A DNA stretch of 64,000 nt from Stomatobaculum sp. F0698 (GTDB taxonomy: Bacteria > Bacillota > Clostridia > Lachnospirales > Lachnospiraceae). The stretch covers positions 682,001-746,000 of the forward strand of contig NZ_CP130060.1 in the NCBI RefSeq assembly GCF_030644385.1, in the 5' to 3' direction. Shown here piece after piece: positions 1 to 8,337 of the stretch; position 1 is the stretch's first letter, and each line of letters opens with the position of its first letter. Made by a program: the position numbers and the translations under genes. The notes under the pieces are model-generated. The model had not been told where the DNA came from. It searched no databases and saw nothing but the letters and a program-made list of their open reading frames with translations.

Positions 1-197
1 TTCCCGGCATGAGTGTCGGCGGTTCCCGCTTCGGCAATTACGAGGGACAGCTCCCCGAGAAGGCGGGACGGCGCTATTACGAGTGTGACATCGACTATCA
101 GGGCGGGCGGCGCAATGCAAAGCGCTTGGTCTACTCAAACGACGGGCTGATTTTTTACACCGACGATCACTACAAGAGTTTCACGCAGCTCTATTGA
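1..197 (+). CDS. barnase-like guanyl-specific ribonuclease, C-terminal part
   Basis: Only the last ~65 residues are in the window; the reading frame is open to the left edge, so the first ATG at 9 is internal. The segment follows the C-terminal half of the barnase/RNase N1 fold: a GGS-F-N-EGQLP stretch, then YYECDIDY, GRRNAKRLVYS and a terminal DDHYKSFTQLY. By comparison with barnase as I remember it, the Glu of YECDIDY, the two Arg of RRNAKR and the His of DHYKSF match the catalytic Glu73, Arg83, Arg87 and His102, so the enzyme looks active. Such RNases are normally secreted or are toxin tips on larger proteins; the N-terminus that would decide this is outside the window. No barstar-like inhibitor gene is seen downstream. 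The stop lies just before the recJ ribosome binding site. Confidence 0.8.
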   Translation, partial: PGMSVGGSRFGNYEGQLPEKAGRRYYECDIDYQGGRRNAKRLVYSNDGLIFYTDDHYKSFTQLY

Positions 198-205
198 GGA
201 GGATC

Positions 206-1924
206 ATGCGAGATACCAAGTGGATGGTTTACAGCAAGCGGGCCGATTTCGGGGCGATTTCGGCCCGCTTTTCCGTGTCGCCCATGCTCGCGCGTATTTT
301 GATTAACCGCGATATCGCCGAGGATGAGATGGATACGTATTTGAACGGGAGTCTTGATGCGATTCCGAGCGGAGATCTGCTGCCCGACATGGCGCGGAGT
401 GTCGAAATTCTGGCGGAAAAAATACGGGCGCGAAAGTCAATACGCATCATCGGAGACTACGACATCGACGGTGTTTGCTCGACCTACATTCTATTGCAGG
501 GCATGCGGGCGCTCGGCGCAAATGCGGACTATGATATTCCGGACCGCATTGCGGACGGCTACGGCCTAAACCTGCGCCTGGTGGAGCGCGCGGCAGCCGA
601 GGGTGTGGATACCATCGTGACTTGCGACAACGGCATTGCGGCGCGGAACGAAGTTGCGGCCGCCGTGGAGCAGGGGCTCACGGTCATCGTGACAGATCAC
701 CACGAGGTGGCGCACGGCGAAGACGGTGAGGAGTTACTGCCGCCCGCCCACGCGGTCATAGACCCGAAGCGCGAGGGGGCGCAGTATCCCTTTTCTTCGA
801 TCTGCGGCGCGGTGGTCGCCTGGAAGCTGATTGAAGAGCTCTACCTGCACTTCGGAAAGCCCAAAGAGGATGCAAGGGTGCTGTTGCCCTTTGCGGCGAT
901 TGCGACGGTCGGCGATGTGATGCCGCTCCGAAAGGAGAACCGCATCATCGTGCGAGAAGGGCTGAAAGCAATCGGCAGCTGCGAGAATTCGGGGCTTCAA
1001 AAGCTGATTGCGCGCTGCGAGTTAAACCCGGCGGCGCTTTCTACCTATCACATCGGCTTTGTGATAGGCCCTTGCTTAAACGCGGGCGGCCGTCTGGAGA
1101 GCGCAAAGCTCGGACTCTCGATGCTTTTGGAAGAAGATGAAACGCGGGCCGAAGAGGCTGCGGAGCGCCTGAAGGCGCTGAACGATCAGAGAAAGCAGAT
1201 GACGGAGAACGGCATACGCGCGGCCTCGGAGGAGATCGATGCGCTGCCCGAACTCCCGAAAGTATTGGTGGTCTATCTAAAGGATTGTCACGAGTCGGTG
1301 GCCGGCATCATTGCGGGGCGGCTCAAGGAGAAGTACTACCGCCCGAGCTTTGTGCTGACGGACAGTCAGGAAGCCGGATTTTTAAAGGGCTCGGGGCGAA
1401 GCATTGAGGGCTATCACATGTTTCATGCGCTCGAGGAAGTCTCTCCCCTCCTCAGCAAATTCGGCGGGCACCCCATGGCGGCGGGGCTCACGCTTCCGGA
1501 GACCGAATTGACGAGCTTCCGGGAGCAACTCAATCGAAACGCCGAACTCAGCGAAGCGCAGCTCATAGAGACCCAGTGGATTGACATTGCGCTTCCCTTT
1601 GCCTATGCGAACGAGGATTTGATTGCGGAGCTCTCGCGCATGGAGCCCTTCGGACAGGGCAATGTGCGCCCCTGCTTCGGGCAGAGGCATGTGGAGATAC
1701 GGAGCGCCAGGGTGCTCGGAAAGAACCGGAATGTCGTGAAATTAAGTCTCCGGGACGAAGCCGGAACGGTGAGAGAGGCAATTGCCTTCACCGACGGCGA
1801 CGCCTTCCTTGCGGAGATGGCGGAAAGCAAGTATTTCGCTGTCCTCTATTTTCCGGAACTGAACGAATATCTCGGCAGAACAAGCTTGCAACTTGTGTTG
1901 AAAGCATGGAAATTTGAGCGCTGA
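206..1924 (+). CDS. recJ: single-stranded-DNA-specific exonuclease RecJ
   Basis: 5'-3' single-strand DNA exonuclease of recombination and mismatch repair (DHH/DHHA1 family). The DHH phosphoesterase domain shows GDYDIDG at about residues 83-89 and the name-giving DHH (TDHHEV) at about 164-166; the DHHA1 region carries GGHPMAAG near residue 420. At 572 residues it is at the short end of the family, lacking a long C-terminal extension. I chose ATG 206 rather than the TTG at 194 because GAGGAGG at 196-202 sits at the right distance before it. It begins nine bases after the RNase stop and is followed by apt, a common recJ-apt order in Firmicutes. Confidence 0.93.
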   Translation: MRDTKWMVYSKRADFGAISARFSVSPMLARILINRDIAEDEMDTYLNGSLDAIPSGDLLPDMARSVEILAEKIRARKSIRIIGDYDIDGVCSTYILLQGMRALGANADYDIPDRIADGYGLNLRLVERAAAEGVDTIVTCDNGIAARNEVAAAVEQGLTVIVTDHHEVAHGEDGEELLPPAHAVIDPKREGAQYPFSSICGAVVAWKLIEELYLHFGKPKEDARVLLPFAAIATVGDVMPLRKENRIIVREGLKAIGSCENSGLQKLIARCELNPAALSTYHIGFVIGPCLNAGGRLESAKLGLSMLLEEDETRAEEAAERLKALNDQRKQMTENGIRAASEEIDALPELPKVLVVYLKDCHESVAGIIAGRLKEKYYRPSFVLTDSQEAGFLKGSGRSIEGYHMFHALEEVSPLLSKFGGHPMAAGLTLPETELTSFREQLNRNAELSEAQLIETQWIDIALPFAYANEDLIAELSRMEPFGQGNVRPCFGQRHVEIRSARVLGKNRNVVKLSLRDEAGTVREAIAFTDGDAFLAEMAESKYFAVLYFPELNEYLGRTSLQLVLKAWKFER

Positions 1925-1968
1925 ACTGTTATAGTAAGGCTGAATTTTTTCGCGTTGGAGGAAAAGCA

Positions 1969-2493
1969 ATGAAGACAGTGGCGGATTATGTGCGCACCAT
2001 TCCGGATTTTCCGGAGCCCGGCGTCATGTTTCGGGATATCACGACGATTTTGCAGGACGCGGAGGGGCTGCACCTTGCGGTCGACGGTCTTCGCGAGGCA
2101 CTGAAGGGTGTCGATTACGATGTCGTCGTGGGTCCGGAATCCCGCGGTTTTATTTTCGGTGTTCCGCTCGCCTATGCGGAGTATAAGCCCTTTGTTCCGA
2201 TTCGGAAGGCGGGCAAGCTCCCGGCGGAGACCATTTCCGAGACCTATGAGCTGGAGTACGGCCATGCGACCATCGAGATCCATAAGGATGCGATCAAACC
2301 GGGACAGCGCGTCGTGATTGTCGACGACTTGATCGCGACCGGCGGCACGACGGAGGCCATGATACGCTTAATCGAAAAGCTCGGCGGCGTGGTCGAAAAG
2401 GTTTTGGTTGTGATTGAGTTAAAGGGACTGCACGGCAGAGATAAGCTGGAAGGCTATCCGGTCTTCTCGCTGGTGAGCTACGAGGGAAAGTAA
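1969..2493 (+). CDS. apt: adenine phosphoribosyltransferase
   Basis: Converts adenine and PRPP to AMP in purine salvage in the cytoplasm. The 174-residue length is standard. The PRPP-binding loop VVIVDDLIATGGT lies near residues 114-126, and the N-terminal IPDFPEPGVMFRDIT is the typical Apt opening. A good Shine-Dalgarno (TTGGAGGAAAAGCA) precedes ATG 1969. It lies 44 bases after recJ, with a TATAGT at 1930-1935 that could be a -10 box although I see no convincing -35, so it may be transcribed with recJ. A strong terminator follows. Confidence 0.95.
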   Translation: MKTVADYVRTIPDFPEPGVMFRDITTILQDAEGLHLAVDGLREALKGVDYDVVVGPESRGFIFGVPLAYAEYKPFVPIRKAGKLPAETISETYELEYGHATIEIHKDAIKPGQRVVIVDDLIATGGTTEAMIRLIEKLGGVVEKVLVVIELKGLHGRDKLEGYPVFSLVSYEGK

Positions 2494-2499
2494 AAGAAG

Positions 2500-2529
2500 A
2501 GCGCTGTCCGCTTGGGGCAGCGCTTTTTC
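2500..2529 (+). terminator. rho-independent terminator after apt
   Basis: AGCGCTG and CAGCGCT form a 7-bp stem around a loop of about ten bases, followed directly by TTTTT. It separates recJ-apt from the cobalamin operon. Confidence 0.85.
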
Positions 2530-2590
2530 TGAAGCGGAAAGTCCGTTAAGAAGGGGCTGAAAGAAAAGGTCTTAAGAAAAGAGAAAAGAT

Positions 2591-3115
2591 ATGAAAGCTT
2601 GTATACACATCTATACGGGGGACGGCAAGGGAAAGACAAGCGCTGCCATGGGGCTTGCGCTTCGCATGGCGGGACACGGAAAGCGCGTGCTGCTCGCCCA
2701 GTTCTTAAAGGACGGGAGTTCGGGCGAGCTTGCCGCCCTCCGAACATTGCCCGAACTGCACTGCCTCCGCATGGAGGAGCACTTCGGCTTTTTTTGGACC
2801 CTCAGCGAGGCGGAGCGAGAAAAAGAAAAGGCAGCCGTGCGGCGCTATTTCACGGAAATCTTGGAGGCGGTCCGGCGGGAAAAGCCGGCGCTCCTGATTC
2901 TCGATGAGAGCATAGCGGCCTATCGTCTGGGGCTTATTCCGCAGGAGGCCTTCCTTAACTTCTTGGACCATAGGCCCGAGGGCCTGGAGCTCGTGCTGAC
3001 CGGGCGGGATGCGCCGGAGGAACTTCTGAATCGCGCCGACTATGTCTCGGAACTAATCAAGCGGAAGCACCCCTTTGACGAGGGGCTTCCCGCGCGGGAA
3101 GGGGTGGAGTTTTGA
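2591..3115 (+). CDS. cobO: cob(I)alamin adenosyltransferase (CobO/BtuR type)
   Basis: Transfers the adenosyl group of ATP to the cobalt of cobyrinates, making the adenosylated corrin used by later steps. The P-loop GDGKGKTS is at residues 10-17, next to the IHIYTG strand typical of CobA/CobO/BtuR, and ALLILDES near residue 98 matches the acidic Walker-B-like strand. 174 residues is normal. It opens the cobalamin operon; the 97-bp gap before it holds the apt terminator, and I see neither a B12-box sequence nor room for a cobalamin riboswitch. It overlaps cbiD by four bases. Confidence 0.9.
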   Translation: MKACIHIYTGDGKGKTSAAMGLALRMAGHGKRVLLAQFLKDGSSGELAALRTLPELHCLRMEEHFGFFWTLSEAEREKEKAAVRRYFTEILEAVRREKPALLILDESIAAYRLGLIPQEAFLNFLDHRPEGLELVLTGRDAPEELLNRADYVSELIKRKHPFDEGLPAREGVEF

Positions 3116-4389
3116 GAAGCGAGGCACTTGAAAAAGCGCTTGCACCCTATGCGGCCTTTGAGGACGGAAAGCGTCTTCGCGCGGGTTTTACGACCGGGAG
3201 CGCGGCCGCGGCTGCGGCTTCCGCTGCGGCGACCCTGCTTTTTTCGGGCGAGCGCTGCGAGGCGGTTTTGCTTCGCACGCCGGTCGGCGCCCTGCTCCCG
3301 ATTCCGATCGAATGCGCGGAGCTGCGTGACGAAAACGGTGTGAGAACCGCGCTTGCGGCGGTGCGAAAGGACGCGGGCGATGATCCCGATGTGACGGATG
3401 GGCTTCTCTTTTACGCGAGCGTCCGCACGGAGAGGAGCAGAGGCACAGGAAACAGCGAGAGAAGCGAAAGCACTGCGGCGCAGGCGGGAACGGAGAAAGT
3501 TTCGGCGGCGGATGCTTCGGCGCTTCCGGTGGTACTCTGCGGCGGCCCGGGCGTGGGCCGGGTGACCAAGCCGGGGCTCGAACAGCCGGTCGGTGAAGCG
3601 GCCATTAACCGCGTGCCGCGGAATATGATTGCGGAGGCGGTGCGGGCCGCATACCGAGAGAGCGCTTCCGCGCCGCTTGCCCCCGAAGAGCGCGTCGTTG
3701 TGACCCTCTCCTGCCCGGAGGGAGAGGAGAAGGCCCAAAAGACCTTTAACCCGAAGCTCGGCATAGAAGGCGGGCTCTCGATACTCGGGACCGAGGGCAT
3801 CGTGCGCCCCATGAGTCGGCGCGCCCTCATCGAGACCATCGTGACGGATGTCAAATTCCATTTGACGGAGCGGGACTGCCTGCTCGCCGTGCCCGGGAGT
3901 TACGGGCTTCATTTCCTGGAAGATCACTTTGGACTCGGTGCGGCGGATCCCGTGGTCATGAGTAATTTTGTCGGTGAAACCCTGGATGCCGCGGTACAGT
4001 ACGGGGCGAAGGGCGTGCTGCTCGCGGGACATCTCGGGAAGTTTGTAAAGCTAGCGGGCGGTATTATGAATACACACTCCCGCGAGGCGGACTGCCGCCT
4101 GGAACTACTCGCAATCCACGCCTTTCAGGTGGGCGCGCCGCGTGAGCTCGTTACGGCGGTCTTAAAGGCCGGGCTCACGACAGAGGCTGTGCGGCTCTTA
4201 AAAGAGGCGGGCTATCTCAAGGCGACTTCCGAGAGCCTGCTTAGCGCAATGGAGCGCGCGGCAGAGAGCCGCGTGCGGGGGGAGACGGAAATCGGTATTT
4301 TGGTATATACCCTGGAGGACGGCGTACTCGCGGAGAGTCGAAACGCGCGGGATTTGATGCGCCGCAGCATAGGAGGGGGAGAAAAATGA
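3112..4389 (+). CDS. cbiD: cobalt-precorrin-5B C1-methyltransferase CbiD
   Basis: SAM-dependent C1 methylation of cobalt-precorrin-5B in the anaerobic (early cobalt) route to cobalamin. RAGFTTGSAAAAA at residues 23-35 is the family signature, and LAGHLGKFVKLAGGIMNTHS near residue 305 is another conserved block. The start is a TTG at 3112 overlapping the cobO stop (TTGA), with GGGGTGGAG upstream. At 425 residues it is longer than the usual ~360-380; most of the excess is a Ser/Thr/Arg/Ala-rich stretch at about residues 105-138, before the VVLCGGPGVGRVT strand. It overlaps the next gene by four bases. Confidence 0.93.
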   Translation: MRSEALEKALAPYAAFEDGKRLRAGFTTGSAAAAAASAAATLLFSGERCEAVLLRTPVGALLPIPIECAELRDENGVRTALAAVRKDAGDDPDVTDGLLFYASVRTERSRGTGNSERSESTAAQAGTEKVSAADASALPVVLCGGPGVGRVTKPGLEQPVGEAAINRVPRNMIAEAVRAAYRESASAPLAPEERVVVTLSCPEGEEKAQKTFNPKLGIEGGLSILGTEGIVRPMSRRALIETIVTDVKFHLTERDCLLAVPGSYGLHFLEDHFGLGAADPVVMSNFVGETLDAAVQYGAKGVLLAGHLGKFVKLAGGIMNTHSREADCRLELLAIHAFQVGAPRELVTAVLKAGLTTEAVRLLKEAGYLKATSESLLSAMERAAESRVRGETEIGILVYTLEDGVLAESRNARDLMRRSIGGGEK

Positions 4390-6479
4390 GTGAGCAAAAA
4401 GTCCTGTTGTTCGGCGGAACCACCGAGGGGCGGGAACTGGCAGCCTGGCTTCGGGAGAGCGATATTCCGGTGCTGAGCCATGTCGCGACCGAATACGGGG
4501 AGGCCTTACTGCGAGAGGAGGCGCTTCCGGCCGAGTCCGGCAGACTCAATGAACCGGAAATGCGGGAGCTCTTGGAATCGGGCGCGTTTTCCGTGGTTGT
4601 CGATGCAACCCACCCCTTTGCGACCGAGGTATCCGGAAACATTCGGGAGGCAGCGAAAGAGGCGGGGGTTTTCTACTGCCGTGTGCTGCGCGCGGCGGCC
4701 GAGGAGAGCGAGGAAGTGCGGCTAGCCGAGGCGAGACTGATTGCGCGGGGACTCTTTTCGGTCTTTGCAAGTCAGCGCGAGGCGGCGGCATACTTAGCGG
4801 GAACGGAGGGAACGGTCTTTCTTTCGACCGGCAGCAAGGAGCTCTCGGTCTATGATGCGCTCCCGCGGGAGCGGCTCGCGGTTCGCATTTTGCCGGGCGA
4901 AGAGGCGCTTCAAAAGGCTGTCGAGGCGAGGCTTCCGCTCGCCAATATTGTGGCGATGCAGGGGCCCTTCTCGACCGCGCTGAATGAGGCGCTCTTACAG
5001 CGCTTTGACGCGCGCTACTTAGTCAGCAAGAAGTCGGGGCAGCCCGGCAGTTATCTTGAAAAACTGCTGGCCTGCGAGCGGCTCGGTGTCGCTTTTCTCG
5101 CGATACGGCGGCCTGCGGAAGAGGGCGGTTATTCCATGGAGGAAGCAAAGGCACTGCTTCGGCAGCGCTTTGGCGGAGGAGAGACGAAAAAAGAAATCGC
5201 CATCGTCGGCATAGGGCCGGGGCGAGCGGGGCTTTTAACCGCGGAGGCGCGGGAAGTCATAGTAAACGCCGAGCTCTTAATCGGGGCAAGCCGCATGAAG
5301 GACTTTGCGCTTGCACTCTTTCGGGCAGCCGGTCGGCAGGCACCTGCCTGCGCGGATAGCTACCGGCCGTCCGAGATTGCCGCGCTTGCGGAGCAGAGTC
5401 AGGCAAAGCGCATTGCGGTGCTGACCAGCGGGGACACAAGTTTCTTTTCGCTGACCCGTCAGCTTACGAAAGCCCTTGCCGCGCGGGAGGCACTGCCGAA
5501 GCCCGTGATCTACCCCGGTATTTCTTCGCTCGCCTTTTTTGCGGCAAAGCTCGGCTTCTCGACCGAGGGGCTTCCGAGTCTGCGCCTCCACGGGCGAAAG
5601 CAGGCCTTGCTCCCGGTTATATTAAAGCAAAGAAGGGCCTTCGTGATTCTGGAGGGGGCTTCGCAGCTTGACGAACTCCGGGAACTCGCGGCGGCGCTTG
5701 GCCGCTTCGGTGCGGGGGATGCGTGCTTTTCGTTCGGCGCAAATTTAGCCCTCCCGGATGAGCGCATCTTTTCGGCGACTGCGAAGGACTTTGCGGAAGA
5801 GGCACTCACGGAGGAATTTGCGGCGCTCCCGCCGCATGTGCTGCTTTGCCTCTACCTAGCGCTGCCGGATGCATCCGCGGCGCGTCCCTTGAGCCCCGGC
5901 ATTCCGGATGCGTGCTTTCTCCGCGAGAAGACGCCGCTCACCAAGCGGCAGATACGCGCGGCGGCAATCAGTCTGCTCGGCGTACGGGAGGATGCGGTTT
6001 GCTGGGATATCGGGAGCGGCACGGGCGGCATGACCGCCGAGCTCGCCATGGCGGCACCCCGCGGGGAGGTCTTAGCCGTGGAGTGCGATGAGGAGGCCTT
6101 TGCGCTTACGGGACAGAATATAAGGCGCTTTGCGCTCTCGCAGGTAAAGCAGTACTTCGGCCGTGCGCCGGAAGTTCTCGCGGACCTTCCGAAGCCGGAC
6201 TGCGTCTTTGTGGGTGGCAGCACCGGGGAGATGGCGGCAATCTTTACGGCTGTTTTTGGGAAGAATCACGCGGCGCGCGTGGTCGCGACCGCCGTGAGTC
6301 TTGAGACCATCGCAGAGCTCTCGGCGCTTTGCGCAGCGTATGAGCGCGCGGGCTGCCATGTCGAGTGCCTGCAACTCAGCGCGGCCGAGACCAAGAAGCT
6401 GGGGCGCTATCATCTCTTGTTCGGACAGAACCCGACCATGCTCTTTTTGATTGAAGGAGGTGCGGCATGCAAAAACTGA
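4386..6479 (+). CDS. CbiJ-CbiE-CbiT fusion: precorrin-6A reductase plus precorrin-6B/7 methyltransferase and decarboxylase
   Basis: Three consecutive corrin-ring enzymes in one 697-residue chain. Residues 1 to ~262 are precorrin-6A reductase (CbiJ/CobK; LLFGGTTEGRELAAWL at the start, VDATHPFA later). Residues ~268 to ~490 are the C5-methyltransferase CbiE (AIVGIGPGRAGLLT, then a typical tetrapyrrole-methylase fold). Residues ~518 to 697 are CbiT (C15-methyltransferase/decarboxylase; LTKRQIRAA and the SAM motif DIGSGTGGM near 541). CbiE-CbiT joined together is CobL, a common arrangement; CbiJ in front of it is less usual. The start overlaps cbiD (ATGA), and the stop lies 13 bases inside cbiA. 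No frameshift is visible at either junction. Confidence 0.9.
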   Translation: MSEQKVLLFGGTTEGRELAAWLRESDIPVLSHVATEYGEALLREEALPAESGRLNEPEMRELLESGAFSVVVDATHPFATEVSGNIREAAKEAGVFYCRVLRAAAEESEEVRLAEARLIARGLFSVFASQREAAAYLAGTEGTVFLSTGSKELSVYDALPRERLAVRILPGEEALQKAVEARLPLANIVAMQGPFSTALNEALLQRFDARYLVSKKSGQPGSYLEKLLACERLGVAFLAIRRPAEEGGYSMEEAKALLRQRFGGGETKKEIAIVGIGPGRAGLLTAEAREVIVNAELLIGASRMKDFALALFRAAGRQAPACADSYRPSEIAALAEQSQAKRIAVLTSGDTSFFSLTRQLTKALAAREALPKPVIYPGISSLAFFAAKLGFSTEGLPSLRLHGRKQALLPVILKQRRAFVILEGASQLDELRELAAALGRFGAGDACFSFGANLALPDERIFSATAKDFAEEALTEEFAALPPHVLLCLYLALPDASAARPLSPGIPDACFLREKTPLTKRQIRAAAISLLGVREDAVCWDIGSGTGGMTAELAMAAPRGEVLAVECDEEAFALTGQNIRRFALSQVKQYFGRAPEVLADLPKPDCVFVGGSTGEMAAIFTAVFGKNHAARVVATAVSLETIAELSALCAAYERAGCHVECLQLSAAETKKLGRYHLLFGQNPTMLFLIEGGAACKN

Positions 6480-7798
6480 TGGTGGCGGCGCTCTCATCAG
6501 GTGCGGGAAAAACGAGTGTCAGCATGGGACTCGCGGCTCTCTTTCGGCAGGCCGGAAAGAGCGTACAGGTCTATAAGACGGGGCCGGACTACATTGACCC
6601 TCAGTTCTACGCTCCCATTACCGGCAGGCGCTGCATCAATTTAGATCCCTATTTTCTGTGTGAGAGCGAGCTTATCGAGACCTTTTCGCGCTATCAAGGC
6701 GAGGCGGATATTCTCCTCGTCGAGGCCGCGATGGGGCTCACGGACGGCATTGCGGGGCAGGGGGACAGGGCTTCTGCGCTCCAAGTTGCGCGAACCCTCT
6801 CTCTGCCGATACTTCTCCTGGTGGCAAGAGGTTCGGAAGAAGAGGCGGCGGAAAAACTATCGGCGCTTACGGCAGAGGACCGCGCGCGCATTCGGGGCCT
6901 CGTCTTAAACGAAGGCGGCAAGGGAGTGGCAGAACCCGGGACAGAGCTGCCGCGCGAACTTGCCGGCATTCCGGTACTCGGGCGCATCCCGGCGCTCGGC
7001 GCGCAGACCTTAAAGAGTCGTCACCTGGGGCTTGTTGTGCCGCTCGAAGCGGAGGAGATACTGGGCTTTGCGCGGCGAATGGCGGCGGCCCTTAAAGAGG
7101 CCTTGCCGGATGACTTTTTTTTCGGCGGCGGAGCGGCGGAAACGCCCTTCCGTGTCGGCATAGCGCGGGACGAGGCTTTCTCTTTCTTCTACGAAGAAAA
7201 TCTTCGCGTTCTGCGGGAGCTCGGCTGCGAACCTGTCTTTTTCAGTCCCTTAAGAGAGCGGGCGCTTCCGGCGGGCTTATCCGGGCTCTGGCTTCCCGGC
7301 GGCTACCCGGAACTTTACGCGGAGGCGCTTGAAAACCAAACTTCTCTTCTCGAGGACATACGGGACGCGGTGCAGGGCGGGCTTCCGACCGTTGCGGAGT
7401 GCGGCGGCTTTATGTTCCTGCTGGAGAGCCTCGAGGATGTGAACGGGCTCACGCATGAGATGGTCGGCGCCCTTCCCGGACGGGCCTTCCGCACCGAGAA
7501 ACTGCAGCGCTTCGGTTATATTGAAATCAAAGCGAAGGAAGATACGCTGCTTCTAAAAGCGGGAGAGAGCCTTCGCGGGCACGAATTTCACTACTGGGAT
7601 GCGAGCGAGAACGGCGAGAGCTGCCTTGCGACCAAGGCAAACGGCAGTAAGTCCTGGGACTGCGTGCAGGGGAGCGCGACCCTCTTTGCGGGCTACCCGC
7701 ATATTTATCTCGCAAACGAGGCAGGGCAGTGGGCCGCTGCGCGCTTTGCGGCGGCCTGCCGCGCCTTTCAGCGGGCCCGCGAGGCGGCAAGATGCTAG
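6467..7798 (+). CDS. cbiA: cobyrinate a,c-diamide synthase CbiA
   Basis: ATP- and glutamine-dependent amidation of the a and c side chains of cobyrinate. The N-terminal P-loop domain (SSGAGKTSVSMGL, residues 10-22, followed by KTGPDYIDPQF) is a dethiobiotin-synthetase-like fold. The C-terminal class I amidotransferase-like domain has its nucleophile in VAECGGFMFL (Cys about residue 312) and a GHEFHYW motif. 443 residues is typical. ATG 6467 lies inside the end of the upstream fusion gene, after GAAGGAGGTG. The stop overlaps the cobU start. Confidence 0.93.
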   Translation: MQKLMVAALSSGAGKTSVSMGLAALFRQAGKSVQVYKTGPDYIDPQFYAPITGRRCINLDPYFLCESELIETFSRYQGEADILLVEAAMGLTDGIAGQGDRASALQVARTLSLPILLLVARGSEEEAAEKLSALTAEDRARIRGLVLNEGGKGVAEPGTELPRELAGIPVLGRIPALGAQTLKSRHLGLVVPLEAEEILGFARRMAAALKEALPDDFFFGGGAAETPFRVGIARDEAFSFFYEENLRVLRELGCEPVFFSPLRERALPAGLSGLWLPGGYPELYAEALENQTSLLEDIRDAVQGGLPTVAECGGFMFLLESLEDVNGLTHEMVGALPGRAFRTEKLQRFGYIEIKAKEDTLLLKAGESLRGHEFHYWDASENGESCLATKANGSKSWDCVQGSATLFAGYPHIYLANEAGQWAAARFAAACRAFQRAREAARC

Positions 7799-8337
7799 TG
7801 CTCTATGCGGGCGGCAGCGCGAGCGGTAAATCGGAGGCGGCGGAAGCAGCGGCCGTGCGCGCGGCTAAGGCGGCGGGAACTCCGCTCATTTACCTCGCGA
7901 CCATGGAGCGCGGCGGGCGGGAAGCGGAAGCGCGGATTGAAAAGCACCGCGCGCAGCGCGCCGAGAAGGGCTTCCGAACCATAGAACGTCCGCGCGCGGT
8001 GCACGAACTCACGCTGCCCGCGGGCGCTGTGGTTCTCTTGGAGGATCTCGGAAATTTAGTCGGGAACGAACTCTTTTCGCCGGAGGCGGCCGCGCTCTCC
8101 GAAGCGGATGTACTGCGGGCACTCAACGAGAGCCTGCTTTCCCTCGAGGCGAAGTGCGGGCAACTTATCTTGGTCGGCGCCCTGCTCGCGGAGGAGCCGC
8201 GATATGCGGATCCCGACACCGAGCGCTATGTGCGCATCTTTTCCGCGCTTCAGAATGCGCTCGCCGCGAGCGCGGAAGCCGTGTATCTCGCGGAGCTCGG
8301 AATCCTGCGCTGTATCAAACGGAAGGAGGATGTATGA
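7792..8337 (+). CDS. cobU: adenosylcobinamide kinase / adenosylcobinamide-phosphate guanylyltransferase CobU
   Basis: Phosphorylates adenosylcobinamide and then attaches GMP, activating it for nucleotide-loop assembly. The P-loop GGSASGKS is at residues 7-14, and KHRAQR near 51-56 carries the His (about 52) expected for the guanylylated intermediate. 181 residues is normal. I chose ATG 7792, which overlaps the cbiA stop (ATGCTAG), over the upstream in-frame ATG at 7729 because the protein begins with the family's LVLYAGGSASGKS strand there. It overlaps cobS by four bases. Confidence 0.93.
   Translation: MLVLYAGGSASGKSEAAEAAAVRAAKAAGTPLIYLATMERGGREAEARIEKHRAQRAEKGFRTIERPRAVHELTLPAGAVVLLEDLGNLVGNELFSPEAAALSEADVLRALNESLLSLEAKCGQLILVGALLAEEPRYADPDTERYVRIFSALQNALAASAEAVYLAELGILRCIKRKEDV

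Noticed and set aside
2494..2590. Possible cobalamin riboswitch before cobO
   Set aside because: Only 97 bases, part of them the apt terminator; no B12-box sequence is visible and the space is too small.
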